A DNA stretch of 15,141 nucleotides from Clostridiales bacterium (GCA_018365455.1 JAGZJZ010000097.1:1-15141), one strand, 5' to 3'. Counted from the first letter of the stretch, positions 1 through 6,714 are shown. Notes: generated by a model not told the origin, from the sequence alone. Program-made: numbers and translations.

Positions 1-231
1 GATGCAGATGTAATCTGTATGCTGGTAGGAGAAAGACCGGGGCTTGTAACAGCGGAATCCATGTCTGCATATATTGCATACCAGCCAAAACATGGACTGG
101 CGGAAGCAAAGCGTACCGTAATCAGCAATATTCATAAAGGCGGAACGACAGCAGTAGAAGCAGGTGCACACGCAGCTGAGCTGATTATGAAGATGCTGGA
201 AAAGAAAGCAAGCGGGATCGACTTAAAATAA
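1..231 (+). CDS. eutC: Ethanolamine ammonia-lyase small subunit, C-terminal end (partial)
   Basis: This is the last 76 codons of a gene that begins upstream of the window. The frame is open from base 1 and ends in TAA at 229-231. The residues GERPGLVTAESMSAYIAY, followed by a TVISNIHKGGT stretch, are typical of the C-terminal part of EutC. With EutB, EutC forms the adenosylcobalamin-dependent lyase that splits ethanolamine into acetaldehyde and ammonia, normally inside the eut microcompartment. The eut shell and enzyme genes that follow on the same strand support the call. The N-terminal domain and any targeting peptide lie outside the window. Confidence 0.93.
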   Translation, partial: DADVICMLVGERPGLVTAESMSAYIAYQPKHGLAEAKRTVISNIHKGGTTAVEAGAHAAELIMKMLEKKASGIDLK

Positions 232-252
232 AGAGGTCGGAGTTATTGCGGT

Positions 253-278
253 CAGGGTGTGTTTAAAAATCCATCCTG
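253..278 (+). other. Small hairpin in the eutC-eutL gap
   Basis: CAGGGTG (253-259) can pair with CATCCTG (272-278), seven pairs including one G-U, around a 12-nt A/T-rich loop. No T-run follows, so it does not look like an intrinsic terminator. It may protect or punctuate the mRNA just upstream of the two-stem element at 298-391. The function is unknown. Confidence 0.3.
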
Positions 279-297
279 CATTTTGAAAAGGATATAT

Positions 298-404
298 GGT
301 TGAAAGAAAATTATGAATTGAAAGGAAGCCACGGTGTGATTCTTTCAACCGGATTTATGGTGGCAGTATAGCAGACAATTCTGCTATATGCAGCGGGTAT
401 AAAA
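298..404 (+). promoter_or_regulatory. Two-stem intergenic RNA element, copy A, before eutL
   Basis: Stem 1 is an 11-bp perfect pairing of GGTTGAAAGAA (298-308) with TTCTTTCAACC (340-350). Its loop contains the shared words GAAAGG and GCCA. Stem 2 pairs TATAGCAGA (367-375) with TCTGCTATA (380-388) across a CAAT loop, then GCA with TGC past a bulged G366. The element runs into CAGCGGG and the eutL start codon. A second copy lies before pduL (3865-3973). The copies differ by paired substitutions in both stems, which is direct evidence that the RNA fold is kept. I do not recognise it as a known riboswitch. It may control translation or mRNA processing of the downstream gene. Confidence 0.7.
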
Positions 405-1061
405 ATGAAAAATGATGAATTACGGCCGAATATCCTGGCAATACGGATTATATCAAATGTCAGTGATGACCTGGTCAAGTCCCTGTGGTTAGATCAAAGA
501 CATAAGAGTCTGGGGATTATAACGGCTGATATGGATGATGTAACTTATACGGCACTGGATGAGGCAACAAAGGATGCAGATGTGGATGTAGTCTATGCGA
601 AATCCATGTACGCAGGTGCCGGAAATGCTTCTACCAAACTGGCAGGGGAAGTAATCGGCATTATCGGAGGACCCAGTCCGGCAGAAGTCCGAAGCGGCTT
701 AAATTCCATTATCAACTTTATGCAGCATGGAGCCTGCTTTATAAGTGCAAATGAAGATGATTCCATCGTTTACTATGCACATACGGTATCCAGGACAGGT
801 TCCTATTTGTCCAAGATAGCTGGAATCCGGGAAGGAGAAGCCCTGGCTTATCTGATAGCGCCTCCCCTTGAAGCAATCTATGGTCTGGATGCTGCGCTTA
901 AGGCGGCTGATGTAAAGCTGGTAACGTTATACGAACCTCCATCAGAGACGAACTTTGGCGGCGGGCTGTTAACCGGAAGCCAGTCAGCCTGCAAAGCTGC
1001 GTGCTCTGCATTTGCCCAGGCAGTGCGGTCCGTAGCGGATGCGCCAAAGGAATACGAATAA
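405..1061 (+). CDS. eutL: EutL, trimeric microcompartment shell protein
   Basis: The 218-residue product is the usual EutL length. EutL is a tandem, circularly permuted BMC-domain protein that forms pseudohexameric trimers in the shell facets, with a gated pore thought to admit ethanolamine or larger metabolites. The N-terminus (NDELRPNILAIRIISNVSDDL) and the GGLLTGSQSACKAACSAF stretch near residues 185-205 are typical of the family. The start codon at 405 has no strong Shine-Dalgarno site, only GCGGG about 8 nt upstream, directly after stem 2 of the repeated RNA element; the pduL start has the same arrangement. The stop codon is 13 nt before eutE, so the two genes are almost certainly co-transcribed. 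Confidence 0.95.
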   Translation: MKNDELRPNILAIRIISNVSDDLVKSLWLDQRHKSLGIITADMDDVTYTALDEATKDADVDVVYAKSMYAGAGNASTKLAGEVIGIIGGPSPAEVRSGLNSIINFMQHGACFISANEDDSIVYYAHTVSRTGSYLSKIAGIREGEALAYLIAPPLEAIYGLDAALKAADVKLVTLYEPPSETNFGGGLLTGSQSACKAACSAFAQAVRSVADAPKEYE

Positions 1062-1074
1062 GAGGAGGATTACA

Positions 1075-2553
1075 ATGGAATTAAGAGATAAGGACCTGAT
1101 ATCCGTTCAGGAGACAAGGAATCTGTTAGCGGAAGCGAAAGATGCACAGAAAGAACTGGCGCGAATGGATCAGCAGCAGATTGACCGTATTGTTCAGGCA
1201 ATCAGCGATGCAGGTGCAGGCAGCGCAGAGCATCTGGCGAAAATGGCAAACGAAGAAACAGGTTTTGGCATCTGGCAGGATAAGGTGATCAAGAATCTGT
1301 TTGCATCAAAAGTAGTTTATGATGCAGTTAAAAATGAAAAGACAATCGGGATTATTCACGAAGACAGAGAAAGAAAAGTATGGGATATTGGTGTTCCGGT
1401 TGGTGTGATAGCCGGAATTATACCATCGACCAATCCCACTTCCACTGTAATATATAAGGCAATGATTGCACTGAAAGGTGGAAATGCCATCGTATTTTCC
1501 CCCCATCCGGGTGCCAAAAAGTGCATTTTAGAAACCGTTAGGATCATAGCAGATGCAGCGCAAAAAGCGGGCTGCCCCAAAGGAGCAATTTCTGCCATCA
1601 GTGTACCTACGATGGATGCAACCAAGGAACTTATGAGCAATGATAACACTTCTCTGATTCTCGCTACCGGCGGCGGTGCCATGGTAAAATCCGCCTATTC
1701 TTCCGGAACGCCGGCAATTGGCGTAGGTGCAGGAAACGGTCCGGCATTTATTGATAAGAGTGCCGATGTAAAAAAAGCCGTACAGCGAATTTTGGATTCC
1801 AAGACATTTGATAACGGTACAATCTGTGCTTCCGAGCAGTCAATCGTTGTGGAAAAATCCATGGAAGATAAGGTTGTGAAGGAATTGAAGGAACAGGGCG
1901 CCTATCTTATGGATGAGGCTCAGACAAAACAGCTGGGACAGTTTATTTTAAGGGCAAACGGAACTATGAATCCCATGATCGTAGGAAAAAGTACAGCGCA
2001 GATTGCACAGTATGCAGGACTGACTGGAATTCCTTCCACAGCAAAAGTTTTGGTGGGAAGAGAGACAAAGGTTGGAGATGGTGCACCTTACTCCAGAGAA
2101 AAACTGGCACCAATATTAGGTTTATATGTGGAAGAGAATACGGACAGGGTATTAGAGCGCTGTATTGAAATTCTGCACATGGAAGGTGCAGGCCACACAT
2201 TCTCTATGCATGCAGAAGATGAAGGACTGGTGCGTAAATTTGCACTGCAGATCCCAGCTTCCAGATTCCTGGTAAATACCCCGGGAGCCCTGGGAGGAAT
2301 CGGAGCGACGACCGGACTGTTTCCGGCATTGACTCTAGGCTGCGGGGCAGTGGGCGGAAGCTCTACTTCCAATAATATCGGTCCCCTGGATGTGATTAAT
2401 ATTAAAAGAGTCGCATTTGGGACAAAAGAGCTGGCAGAGATCAGGAGGGATTCACAGGCAGCAGGCGGATGTGAAGGTTTGAGATCCGGTCTGGGATTGA
2501 GCCAGGAAATGATAGACTCTATTGTGGATAAAATTATGAAGGAACTTATTTAG
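1075..2553 (+). CDS. eutE: CoA-acylating acetaldehyde dehydrogenase
   Basis: The 492-residue product is an aldehyde dehydrogenase of the EutE/PduP family. It oxidises acetaldehyde to acetyl-CoA with NAD+ inside the microcompartment. The catalytic cysteine is C251 in TFDNGTICASEQS, and the IIPSTNPTSTVIYKA segment (116-130) is characteristic. An upstream in-frame ATG at 1039 lies inside eutL. The ATG at 1075 follows AGAGGAGG at 1061-1068 and is the better start. The last residues (about 475-492, SQEMIDSIVDKIMKELI) form an amphipathic helix after a Gly-rich linker, which looks like a C-terminal encapsulation peptide as seen in many clostridial BMC dehydrogenases. It is followed by an unusually long 324-nt gap. 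Confidence 0.95.
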   Translation: MELRDKDLISVQETRNLLAEAKDAQKELARMDQQQIDRIVQAISDAGAGSAEHLAKMANEETGFGIWQDKVIKNLFASKVVYDAVKNEKTIGIIHEDRERKVWDIGVPVGVIAGIIPSTNPTSTVIYKAMIALKGGNAIVFSPHPGAKKCILETVRIIADAAQKAGCPKGAISAISVPTMDATKELMSNDNTSLILATGGGAMVKSAYSSGTPAIGVGAGNGPAFIDKSADVKKAVQRILDSKTFDNGTICASEQSIVVEKSMEDKVVKELKEQGAYLMDEAQTKQLGQFILRANGTMNPMIVGKSTAQIAQYAGLTGIPSTAKVLVGRETKVGDGAPYSREKLAPILGLYVEENTDRVLERCIEILHMEGAGHTFSMHAEDEGLVRKFALQIPASRFLVNTPGALGGIGATTGLFPALTLGCGAVGGSSTSNNIGPLDVINIKRVAFGTKELAEIRRDSQAAGGCEGLRSGLGLSQEMIDSIVDKIMKELI

Positions 2554-2877
2554 AATCGTTTTCAAACAATTTTCAAACACGTTCTGAAGCGATGTAAAAC
2601 CGATGAATGAATATGAGCGGTTTGTAGGATAATAATACGGAGCACTAAAGTGTGTTTTAAAATTGCTTTCTGACAGCTGTGCGTTACAGTTTGTGGGAGA
2701 TTTGTCCCGAATGAAGAGCGCATAGCGGGAATGTATCCTGAATTCGGGGCAAATATACAGCAAAGTGGGGCGTGCAGATGGCGGGAATGAATTTTAAAAT
2801 ACGTGTAGTAAGATTATGAAATAATAACTAAATCAAGAGCATGAAATCAAACATGTACAATTACGGAGGTAATGGAA
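2554..2877 (+). other. Long structured noncoding gap between eutE and the BMC shell gene
   Basis: No gene-sized frame is present. The DNA can form several stems. CAATTTTCAAACAC (2567-2580) pairs with GTGTTTTAAAATTG (2652-2665) at 13 of 14 positions, and this encloses AAACCG (2597-2602) with CGGTTT (2618-2623). Separately, ATTTGTCCCGAAT (2700-2712) pairs with ATTCGGGGCAAAT (2742-2754) over 13 positions with one G-U. The word TTTCAAAC occurs twice just after the eutE stop (2560-2567, 2571-2578). No T-run follows these stems, so they are not simple terminators. They may be a processing or antitermination region that sets shell-protein expression. No cobalamin riboswitch box is visible. Confidence 0.5.
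2865..2869 (+). promoter_or_regulatory. Ribosome binding site that fixes the BMC-H start
   Basis: GGAGG lies 2 nt before an in-frame ATG at 2872 and 8 nt before the next ATG at 2878. The 8-nt spacing is normal and the 2-nt spacing is not, so translation should begin at 2878. Confidence 0.7.
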
Positions 2878-3192
2878 ATGGCTAATACAAATGCATTAGG
2901 TATGATTGAAACAAAAGGACTGGTTGGAGCGATCGAAGCAGCAGATGCTATGGTGAAAGCGGCAAATGTAACACTGGTAGGAAAAGAATCCATTGGTGCG
3001 GGTCTGGTAACGGTTATGGTCAGAGGTGATGTTGGTGCGGTAAAAGCGGCTACAGATGCAGGAGCAGCAGCAGCAGAGCGCGTGGGAGAACTGGTATCCG
3101 TGCATGTGATTCCCCGTCCACACACAGAAGTAGATGTTATTTTGCCACATCAGGTTGAAAGAGCGGCAGGTACCTTTTCCGACGAGGCCTAA
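2878..3192 (+). CDS. eutM: Hexameric BMC-domain shell protein (EutM type)
   Basis: This 104-residue single BMC domain protein begins MANTNALGMIETKGLVGAIE, the canonical start of EutM/PduA/EutK-like hexamer subunits that tile the shell facets and form small-metabolite pores. The KAANVTLVGKESIGAGLVTV segment (about 28-47) and VHVIPRPHTEVDVILP (about 76-91) are diagnostic. A short C-terminal tail (HQVERAAGTFSDEA) follows. In some clostridial eut operons a eutM lies between eutL and eutE and a second BMC-H follows eutE. Here there is none between eutL and eutE, so this gene occupies the second position, and calling it eutM rather than eutK is partly a naming choice. It lies 5 nt before eutT. Confidence 0.9.
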   Translation: MANTNALGMIETKGLVGAIEAADAMVKAANVTLVGKESIGAGLVTVMVRGDVGAVKAATDAGAAAAERVGELVSVHVIPRPHTEVDVILPHQVERAAGTFSDEA

Positions 3193-3197
3193 TAGCA

Positions 3198-3836
3198 ATG
3201 GAAGAATCAAGAGACAAAATCCGCAGAATCGTTACCGCGGCAGTCAGTCAGGCAGTAAATGGAAAACCAGAGCATATGACCCATTTAAGAGGAGACGAGC
3301 TTGTATTCAAGGACCATCCGCGCATTGCGTTCAGAGGGGCAATTGACTCTCTGGAATCAGAAATTATTTTATTTCAGACGGTAACGGAAAAGAAGCATCT
3401 TCACAGGCTGACACAGGATCTGGAAGAAATAATCAAAACCATACGGTGGACACTCCGGTGTGAAGTATCAGGAGAACCGGTGGGAGCGATCGTGATGCAG
3501 GGATTGAATACCGATGAAATGCGGGCACATTCCCATCATCCTAGCCAGTACTACGGAATGAAACATTTCCTGCCCACTTATCAGCATGGTGAAGTGGTGG
3601 CATATTTAAACCGCCTTCGCACAAAAGCCAGAGAAACGGAACTGGCGGCATACCGTGCTTTTAAAATGGAATCCGGTGATGTGGAAAGGGAAGATATTAT
3701 CCGGGTCTTAAACAGGCTTTCTTCTCTCTTCTGGATTCAAATGTTTAAATACCTGACTGGAAAATATGATGAACCAGGTTTGAACAGCTGTGGTATAAGT
3801 AACAGCGATGGGTCAGGTGCGAAAGAAAAAGTTTGA
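3198..3836 (+). CDS. eutT: Cobalamin adenosyltransferase, EutT family
   Basis: The 212-residue product should transfer the adenosyl group from ATP to cob(I)alamin, supplying the AdoCbl cofactor that EutBC needs. Family-like stretches are FKDHPRIAFRGAIDSLE (about 37-53), HSHHPSQYYGMKHFLP (111-126) and RTKARETELAAYRAF (141-155). The N-terminal helix (about 3-20) is amphipathic and could target the protein to the shell. The HX11CCX2C metal motif described for Salmonella EutT is not visible; the few cysteines are scattered. The start is 5 nt after the shell gene stop, with only a weak GAGG at about 3184. The stop codon sits inside a 10-bp hairpin (3830-3856). Confidence 0.88.
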   Translation: MEESRDKIRRIVTAAVSQAVNGKPEHMTHLRGDELVFKDHPRIAFRGAIDSLESEIILFQTVTEKKHLHRLTQDLEEIIKTIRWTLRCEVSGEPVGAIVMQGLNTDEMRAHSHHPSQYYGMKHFLPTYQHGEVVAYLNRLRTKARETELAAYRAFKMESGDVEREDIIRVLNRLSSLFWIQMFKYLTGKYDEPGLNSCGISNSDGSGAKEKV

Positions 3837-3856
3837 AAGAAAATCGCTTTCAAACT
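3830..3856 (+). other. Hairpin overlapping the eutT stop codon
   Basis: AGTTTGAAAG (3830-3839) pairs perfectly with CTTTCAAACT (3847-3856) around the loop AAAATCG. The eutT stop TGA (3834-3836) is inside the 5' arm. Its 3' arm is also complementary to the next AGTTTGAAAG (3865-3874), so it can compete with stem 1 of the following element. No T-run follows, which argues against a simple terminator. Confidence 0.55.
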
Positions 3857-3864
3857 ACTTATTA

Positions 3865-3973
3865 AGTTTGAAAGAAAATTAAGATATAGAAAGGGTGCCA
3901 TGATGCGATTCTTTCAAACTGTTTTATTATGGCAGTATTGCAGGCATACCTGCAATATGCAGCGGGCATATAT
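3865..3973 (+). promoter_or_regulatory. Two-stem intergenic RNA element, copy B, before pduL
   Basis: Stem 1 pairs AGTTTGAAAGAA (3865-3876) with TTCTTTCAAACT (3909-3920), 12 perfect pairs. Stem 2 pairs TATTGCAGG (3936-3944) with CCTGCAATA (3949-3957) across CATA, extended by GCA/TGC past a bulged G3935. Compared with copy A, the stem 2 pairs T-A and G-C become A-T and A-T, and one stem 1 pair changes from T-A to G-C; all these changes keep pairing. After stem 2 both copies read TGCAGCGGG and then the ATG. The element reads as an in-frame N-terminal extension of pduL, but copy A has a TAG at the same place, so it is noncoding. Confidence 0.7.
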
Positions 3974-4597
3974 ATGAATGAACTTGTAGATAACATTGTT
4001 GAAGCAGTGGTCAGGGAACTCCGCCAGAAACTCATGGTGGAAGTGGAGGCTTCCGGCAGGCATGTGCATTTATGCAGGGAGGATGTGGACGCGTTATTTG
4101 GGAAAGGCTATCAGCTTACCAGAGTACGTGACCTGTCTCAGCCCGGGCAGTTTGTATGCCAGGAGCGTATATCCCTGACAGGACCAAAAGGGACGTTAAA
4201 AAATGTTGTAATCCTGGGTCCGGAAAGAAAAGAGACTCAGGCAGAAATCTCTATGACCGATGGGCTGGTGCTGGGGATCAAGGCTCCGGTACGTCTAAGC
4301 GGAGATATTGCGGGGACGCCGGGTGCGGTGTTTGCCAATGGAGACAGGCAGGTCACGAAAGACAAGGGCGTTATCGTGGCAAAACGCCATATGCATATCA
4401 CACCTGAGGATGCCGAACGTTTCCAGGTCAAAGACGGACAGGCACTGAAAATTAAAGTATTTGGCAGCAGGCCGGTTATATTTGAAGATACCATAGCCAG
4501 AGTCAGTAAGGACTTTGATACGTATGTTCATATTGATTATGACGAAGCCAATGCCTGTGGGTTTGAAAAGGGAACTTTCTGTAGAATTGTTCACTAG
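3974..4597 (+). CDS. pduL: Phosphate acyltransferase, PduL/EutD type
   Basis: The 207-residue product is a PduL-family phosphotransacylase. It converts acetyl-CoA and phosphate to acetyl-phosphate and recycles CoA inside the microcompartment. Metal-binding histidines are visible in SGRHVHL (H30, H32) and AKRHMHITPED (H139, H141), along with VRLSGDIAGTPG (106-117). Residues 1-20 (MNELVDNIVEAVVREL...) form a typical N-terminal encapsulation helix. An in-frame ATG at 3929 would add 15 residues, but those bases are the conserved two-stem RNA element, so the start at 3974 is preferred. No strong Shine-Dalgarno site precedes it, only GCGGG. PduL is the eut phosphotransacylase in many Firmicutes, in place of the Pta-like EutD. 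Confidence 0.92.
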   Translation: MNELVDNIVEAVVRELRQKLMVEVEASGRHVHLCREDVDALFGKGYQLTRVRDLSQPGQFVCQERISLTGPKGTLKNVVILGPERKETQAEISMTDGLVLGIKAPVRLSGDIAGTPGAVFANGDRQVTKDKGVIVAKRHMHITPEDAERFQVKDGQALKIKVFGSRPVIFEDTIARVSKDFDTYVHIDYDEANACGFEKGTFCRIVH

Positions 4598-4621
4598 AGA
4601 GAAATTGCTCTGAGGAAGGAA

Positions 4622-5263
4622 ATGCCTATGGATGAGAAAGTTTTAATAGAAGAAGTGATCCGGGAATTAAAGAGAAAAATCGGGCAGAACTGTATGAAAA
4701 AGGATACCGGCAGATCAGCTATGGTTTTGGGCGTTCTGCCCCAGAGCGAAGAAAAAGCTTTGAAAGCCGCCTATCAGATTGTTCCGTTTTCGGAAGCAGA
4801 AAGCTGTGATATCTATGTATTGGCTCAGCTGCCGATCAAATTAATGGCTGATCTGGTTCTGGGCATCCCATCCGAACCCCAGGCAGCATGTATCTTACGG
4901 GCTTTACTGGAAGGAAAACGGGTATATCTCCTGGAGTCCGGACTGGAATACCGGAGATACAAAGAGACAGCGTATAAAACGTTGTATCGTCTCTACCAGG
5001 AATATGAAGCTGCGGTGAAGCGCTATGGAATAGAACTGATCAGCTACACGTCTGAAATTGCAAAAGAGAACCGCATACAGTCTAGACCGGAAGCTGCTGA
5101 AGATTTTGTGGATTTAAGCAGTCTTCGCCTTCTGCGGGAATCAGATCTGATCAAAGTACGGGGAACCGGAAGTATCACAGTATTGCTGGGTCAAAATACA
5201 ATTATTACACCGCTGGCTAGAGACTACATTGCGAATCACAATCTGGCGGTTATCAGAAATTAA
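4622..5263 (+). CDS. Eut operon protein of unknown function, possible microcompartment cargo
   Basis: The function of this 213-residue protein is not established. It matches the position and general form of a protein found in Firmicutes eut operons between pduL and eutN, which I associate with the TIGRFAM eut_hyp family (from memory, not searched). Residues 3-20 (MDEKVLIEEVIRELKRKIG) make an amphipathic helix like the encapsulation helices of PduL and EutQ. The middle has a Rossmann-like flavour (ESCDIYVLAQLPIKLMADLVLG, then a LLEGKRVYLLESGLEYRRY stretch). The C-terminus (DLIKVRGTGSITVLL then ITPLARDYIANHNLAVIR) resembles the small N-terminal domain of enteric EutT. GAGG at 4612-4615 serves the ATG at 4622; the in-frame ATG at 4628 is equally possible. 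It starts 24 nt after pduL. Confidence 0.75.
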   Translation: MPMDEKVLIEEVIRELKRKIGQNCMKKDTGRSAMVLGVLPQSEEKALKAAYQIVPFSEAESCDIYVLAQLPIKLMADLVLGIPSEPQAACILRALLEGKRVYLLESGLEYRRYKETAYKTLYRLYQEYEAAVKRYGIELISYTSEIAKENRIQSRPEAAEDFVDLSSLRLLRESDLIKVRGTGSITVLLGQNTIITPLARDYIANHNLAVIRN

Positions 5264-5274
5264 GGGGTGAGGGT

Positions 5275-5583
5275 TTGGAAATTGGCAAGGTAATAGGAAA
5301 TGTCTGGGCAACGAAAAAAGATGAAGGGCTGGGCGGGCAAAAGCTATTGGTCATCGATATCATGAAGCGGTCCAGGCAGGAGGACGAATCTTTTATCGTT
5401 GCGGCCGATATAATCGGAGCAGGCGTTGGTGATCTGGTGCTTGTCTGCCGGGGAAATCCCGCAAGGATGGTAGTCGGAGACGGCAAGACGCCGGTAGATG
5501 CAGCAGTAATAGGAATTATAGATTCACTGGATATCCAGGAATCTGAAAATAACAATGGAGGTGTTCAATATGGGCATCAATGA
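5275..5583 (+). CDS. eutN: EutN, pentameric BMC vertex protein
   Basis: This 102-residue protein belongs to the EutN/CcmL (BMC-P) family, which forms pentamers that cap the shell vertices. MEIGKVIGNVWATKKDEGLGGQKLLVID at the N-terminus and AADIIGAGVGDLVLVCRGNPAR (about 43-64) are diagnostic, as is TPVDAAVIGIIDSL near the end. The start appears to be TTG at 5275, because no ATG or GTG fits the conserved N-terminus; AGGGGTG just upstream can act as the ribosome site. It begins 11 nt after the preceding gene. Its 3' end overlaps the eutH start by 14 nt, suggesting translational coupling. Confidence 0.93.
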   Translation: MEIGKVIGNVWATKKDEGLGGQKLLVIDIMKRSRQEDESFIVAADIIGAGVGDLVLVCRGNPARMVVGDGKTPVDAAVIGIIDSLDIQESENNNGGVQYGHQ

Positions 5584-6670
5584 GATCATTATCTATATTA
5601 TGGTATTTTTCGCCGCATTAGGCGCGTTAGACCGGATTATCGGCAACCGGTTCGGCCTTGGAGAAAAATTTGAAGAAGGTATTATGGCGATTGGCGCCCT
5701 GGCAGTATCCATGGTGGGTATTATTGCACTGGCACCGGTGATTGCCAATCTGTTAAAACCGGTGATTGTACCGCTGTTTGGATTTCTGGGTGCTGACCCG
5801 GCTATGTTTGCAGGATCAATCCTGGCAAATGATATGGGAGGGGCGCCCCTTGCCGAAGCGTTAGCCCTGGATCCTAATGCAGGAAATTTTGGAGGGTTGA
5901 TCGTTGGGGCGATGTTAGGACCTACAATTGTATTTACCATTCCGGTTGCCCTTGGAATTATTGAAGAATCCGACCGGAAATATCTGGCGACAGGTGTTCT
6001 GGCTGGTGTTATAACCATTCCCATCGGTTCCTTTGTAGGAGGGCTGGTTGCAGGATATTCCATTGGAATGGTACTGCGTAATCTGATTCCGATTATTATC
6101 TTTGCACTTCTGATTGCACTGGGACTCTGGAAATTTGAAAATGCCATGGTCAAAGGATTTACTTATTTTGGTAAATTCGTTGTGGCGGTTATTACCCTTG
6201 GTCTGGGTGTGGGCATTATAGAGCAGCTGACGGGTATCGTACTGATCAAAGGAATGAATCCTCTGAGTGAAGGATTTACCGTAGTTGCAGATATTGCAAT
6301 TGTTCTTGCCGGTGCGTTCCCGCTGGTTTATGTGATTACAAAAGTATTCAAAAAGCCGCTGATGAAGCTTGGAAAAGTTCTGGGAATGAATGACATTGCA
6401 GCGGCGGGGCTGGTAGCCAGCCTTGCAAACAGTATTCCTATGTTCGGAATGATGAAAGATATGGATAACCGGGGCAAGATCCTAAACGTGGCATTTGCCG
6501 TTTCTGCAGCTTTCGTTTTCGGTGATCATCTTGGCTTCACTGCCGGATTTAATTCTACTATGATTTTCCCAATGATTATTGGAAAACTGGTGGGTGGCAT
6601 TACGGCAGTGATTGTAGCGGTATTTATTGCTAACCGAACCTTAAAAGAGGACCACACTGAACGTGCTTAG
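5570..6670 (+). CDS. eutH: Ethanolamine permease
   Basis: The 366-residue integral membrane protein is nearly all hydrophobic segments, about ten or eleven membrane spans by eye. EutH is proposed to transport ethanolamine across the cytoplasmic membrane, which matters mostly when little of it can diffuse in. Family-like features are NRFGLGEKFEEGIMAIGALA (about 20-39), the LANDMGGAPLAEALALDPNAGNFGGL region and the FGDHLGFTAGFN segment near residue 330. The ATG at 5555 contains the ribosome site itself (GGAGGTG at 5557-5563), so the ATG at 5570 is the start. It overlaps eutN by 14 nt. The stop is directly followed by GGTTTCAAAC, the word that recurs at other eut junctions. Confidence 0.92.
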   Translation: MGINEIIIYIMVFFAALGALDRIIGNRFGLGEKFEEGIMAIGALAVSMVGIIALAPVIANLLKPVIVPLFGFLGADPAMFAGSILANDMGGAPLAEALALDPNAGNFGGLIVGAMLGPTIVFTIPVALGIIEESDRKYLATGVLAGVITIPIGSFVGGLVAGYSIGMVLRNLIPIIIFALLIALGLWKFENAMVKGFTYFGKFVVAVITLGLGVGIIEQLTGIVLIKGMNPLSEGFTVVADIAIVLAGAFPLVYVITKVFKKPLMKLGKVLGMNDIAAAGLVASLANSIPMFGMMKDMDNRGKILNVAFAVSAAFVFGDHLGFTAGFNSTMIFPMIIGKLVGGITAVIVAVFIANRTLKEDHTERA

Positions 6671-6714
6671 GGTTTCAAACAGTTACGAGAAATGATAGAA
6701 GGAGAATGCCGCCA

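Noticed and set aside
298..391. EutV antiterminator target or cobalamin riboswitch as an explanation of the repeated two-stem element
   Set aside because: The EutV sites I know of are paired hairpins with six-base loops having A at position 1 and G at position 4, overlapping terminators. Here the loops are CAAT and CATA and no T-run follows. The conserved B12 box and core of cobalamin riboswitches are also missing.
1039..1074. Longer eutE start at ATG 1039
   Set aside because: It overlaps the end of eutL, adds a basic tail unlike the family (MRQRNTNKRRIT), and lacks a ribosome site, while ATG 1075 follows AGAGGAGG.
1356..2372. Long minus-strand frames opposite eutE
   Set aside because: They lie fully inside a clear gene, have no ribosome sites and show no recognisable domains; they are shadows of eutE codon use. 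The same holds for minus-strand frames opposite eutH (5593-6153), the eutQ/HD genes (6928-7521), the LacI-type gene (8158-8655) and the SRAP gene (12867-13424).
2604..2632. Tiny ORF MNEYERFVG in the eutE-BMC gap
   Set aside because: It is only 9 codons, has no ribosome site, and lies in the loop region of a predicted stem; nothing supports translation.
3831..3862. Intrinsic terminator after eutT
   Set aside because: The 10-bp hairpin is followed by ACTTATTAAG rather than a T-run, and the operon clearly continues with pduL and others.
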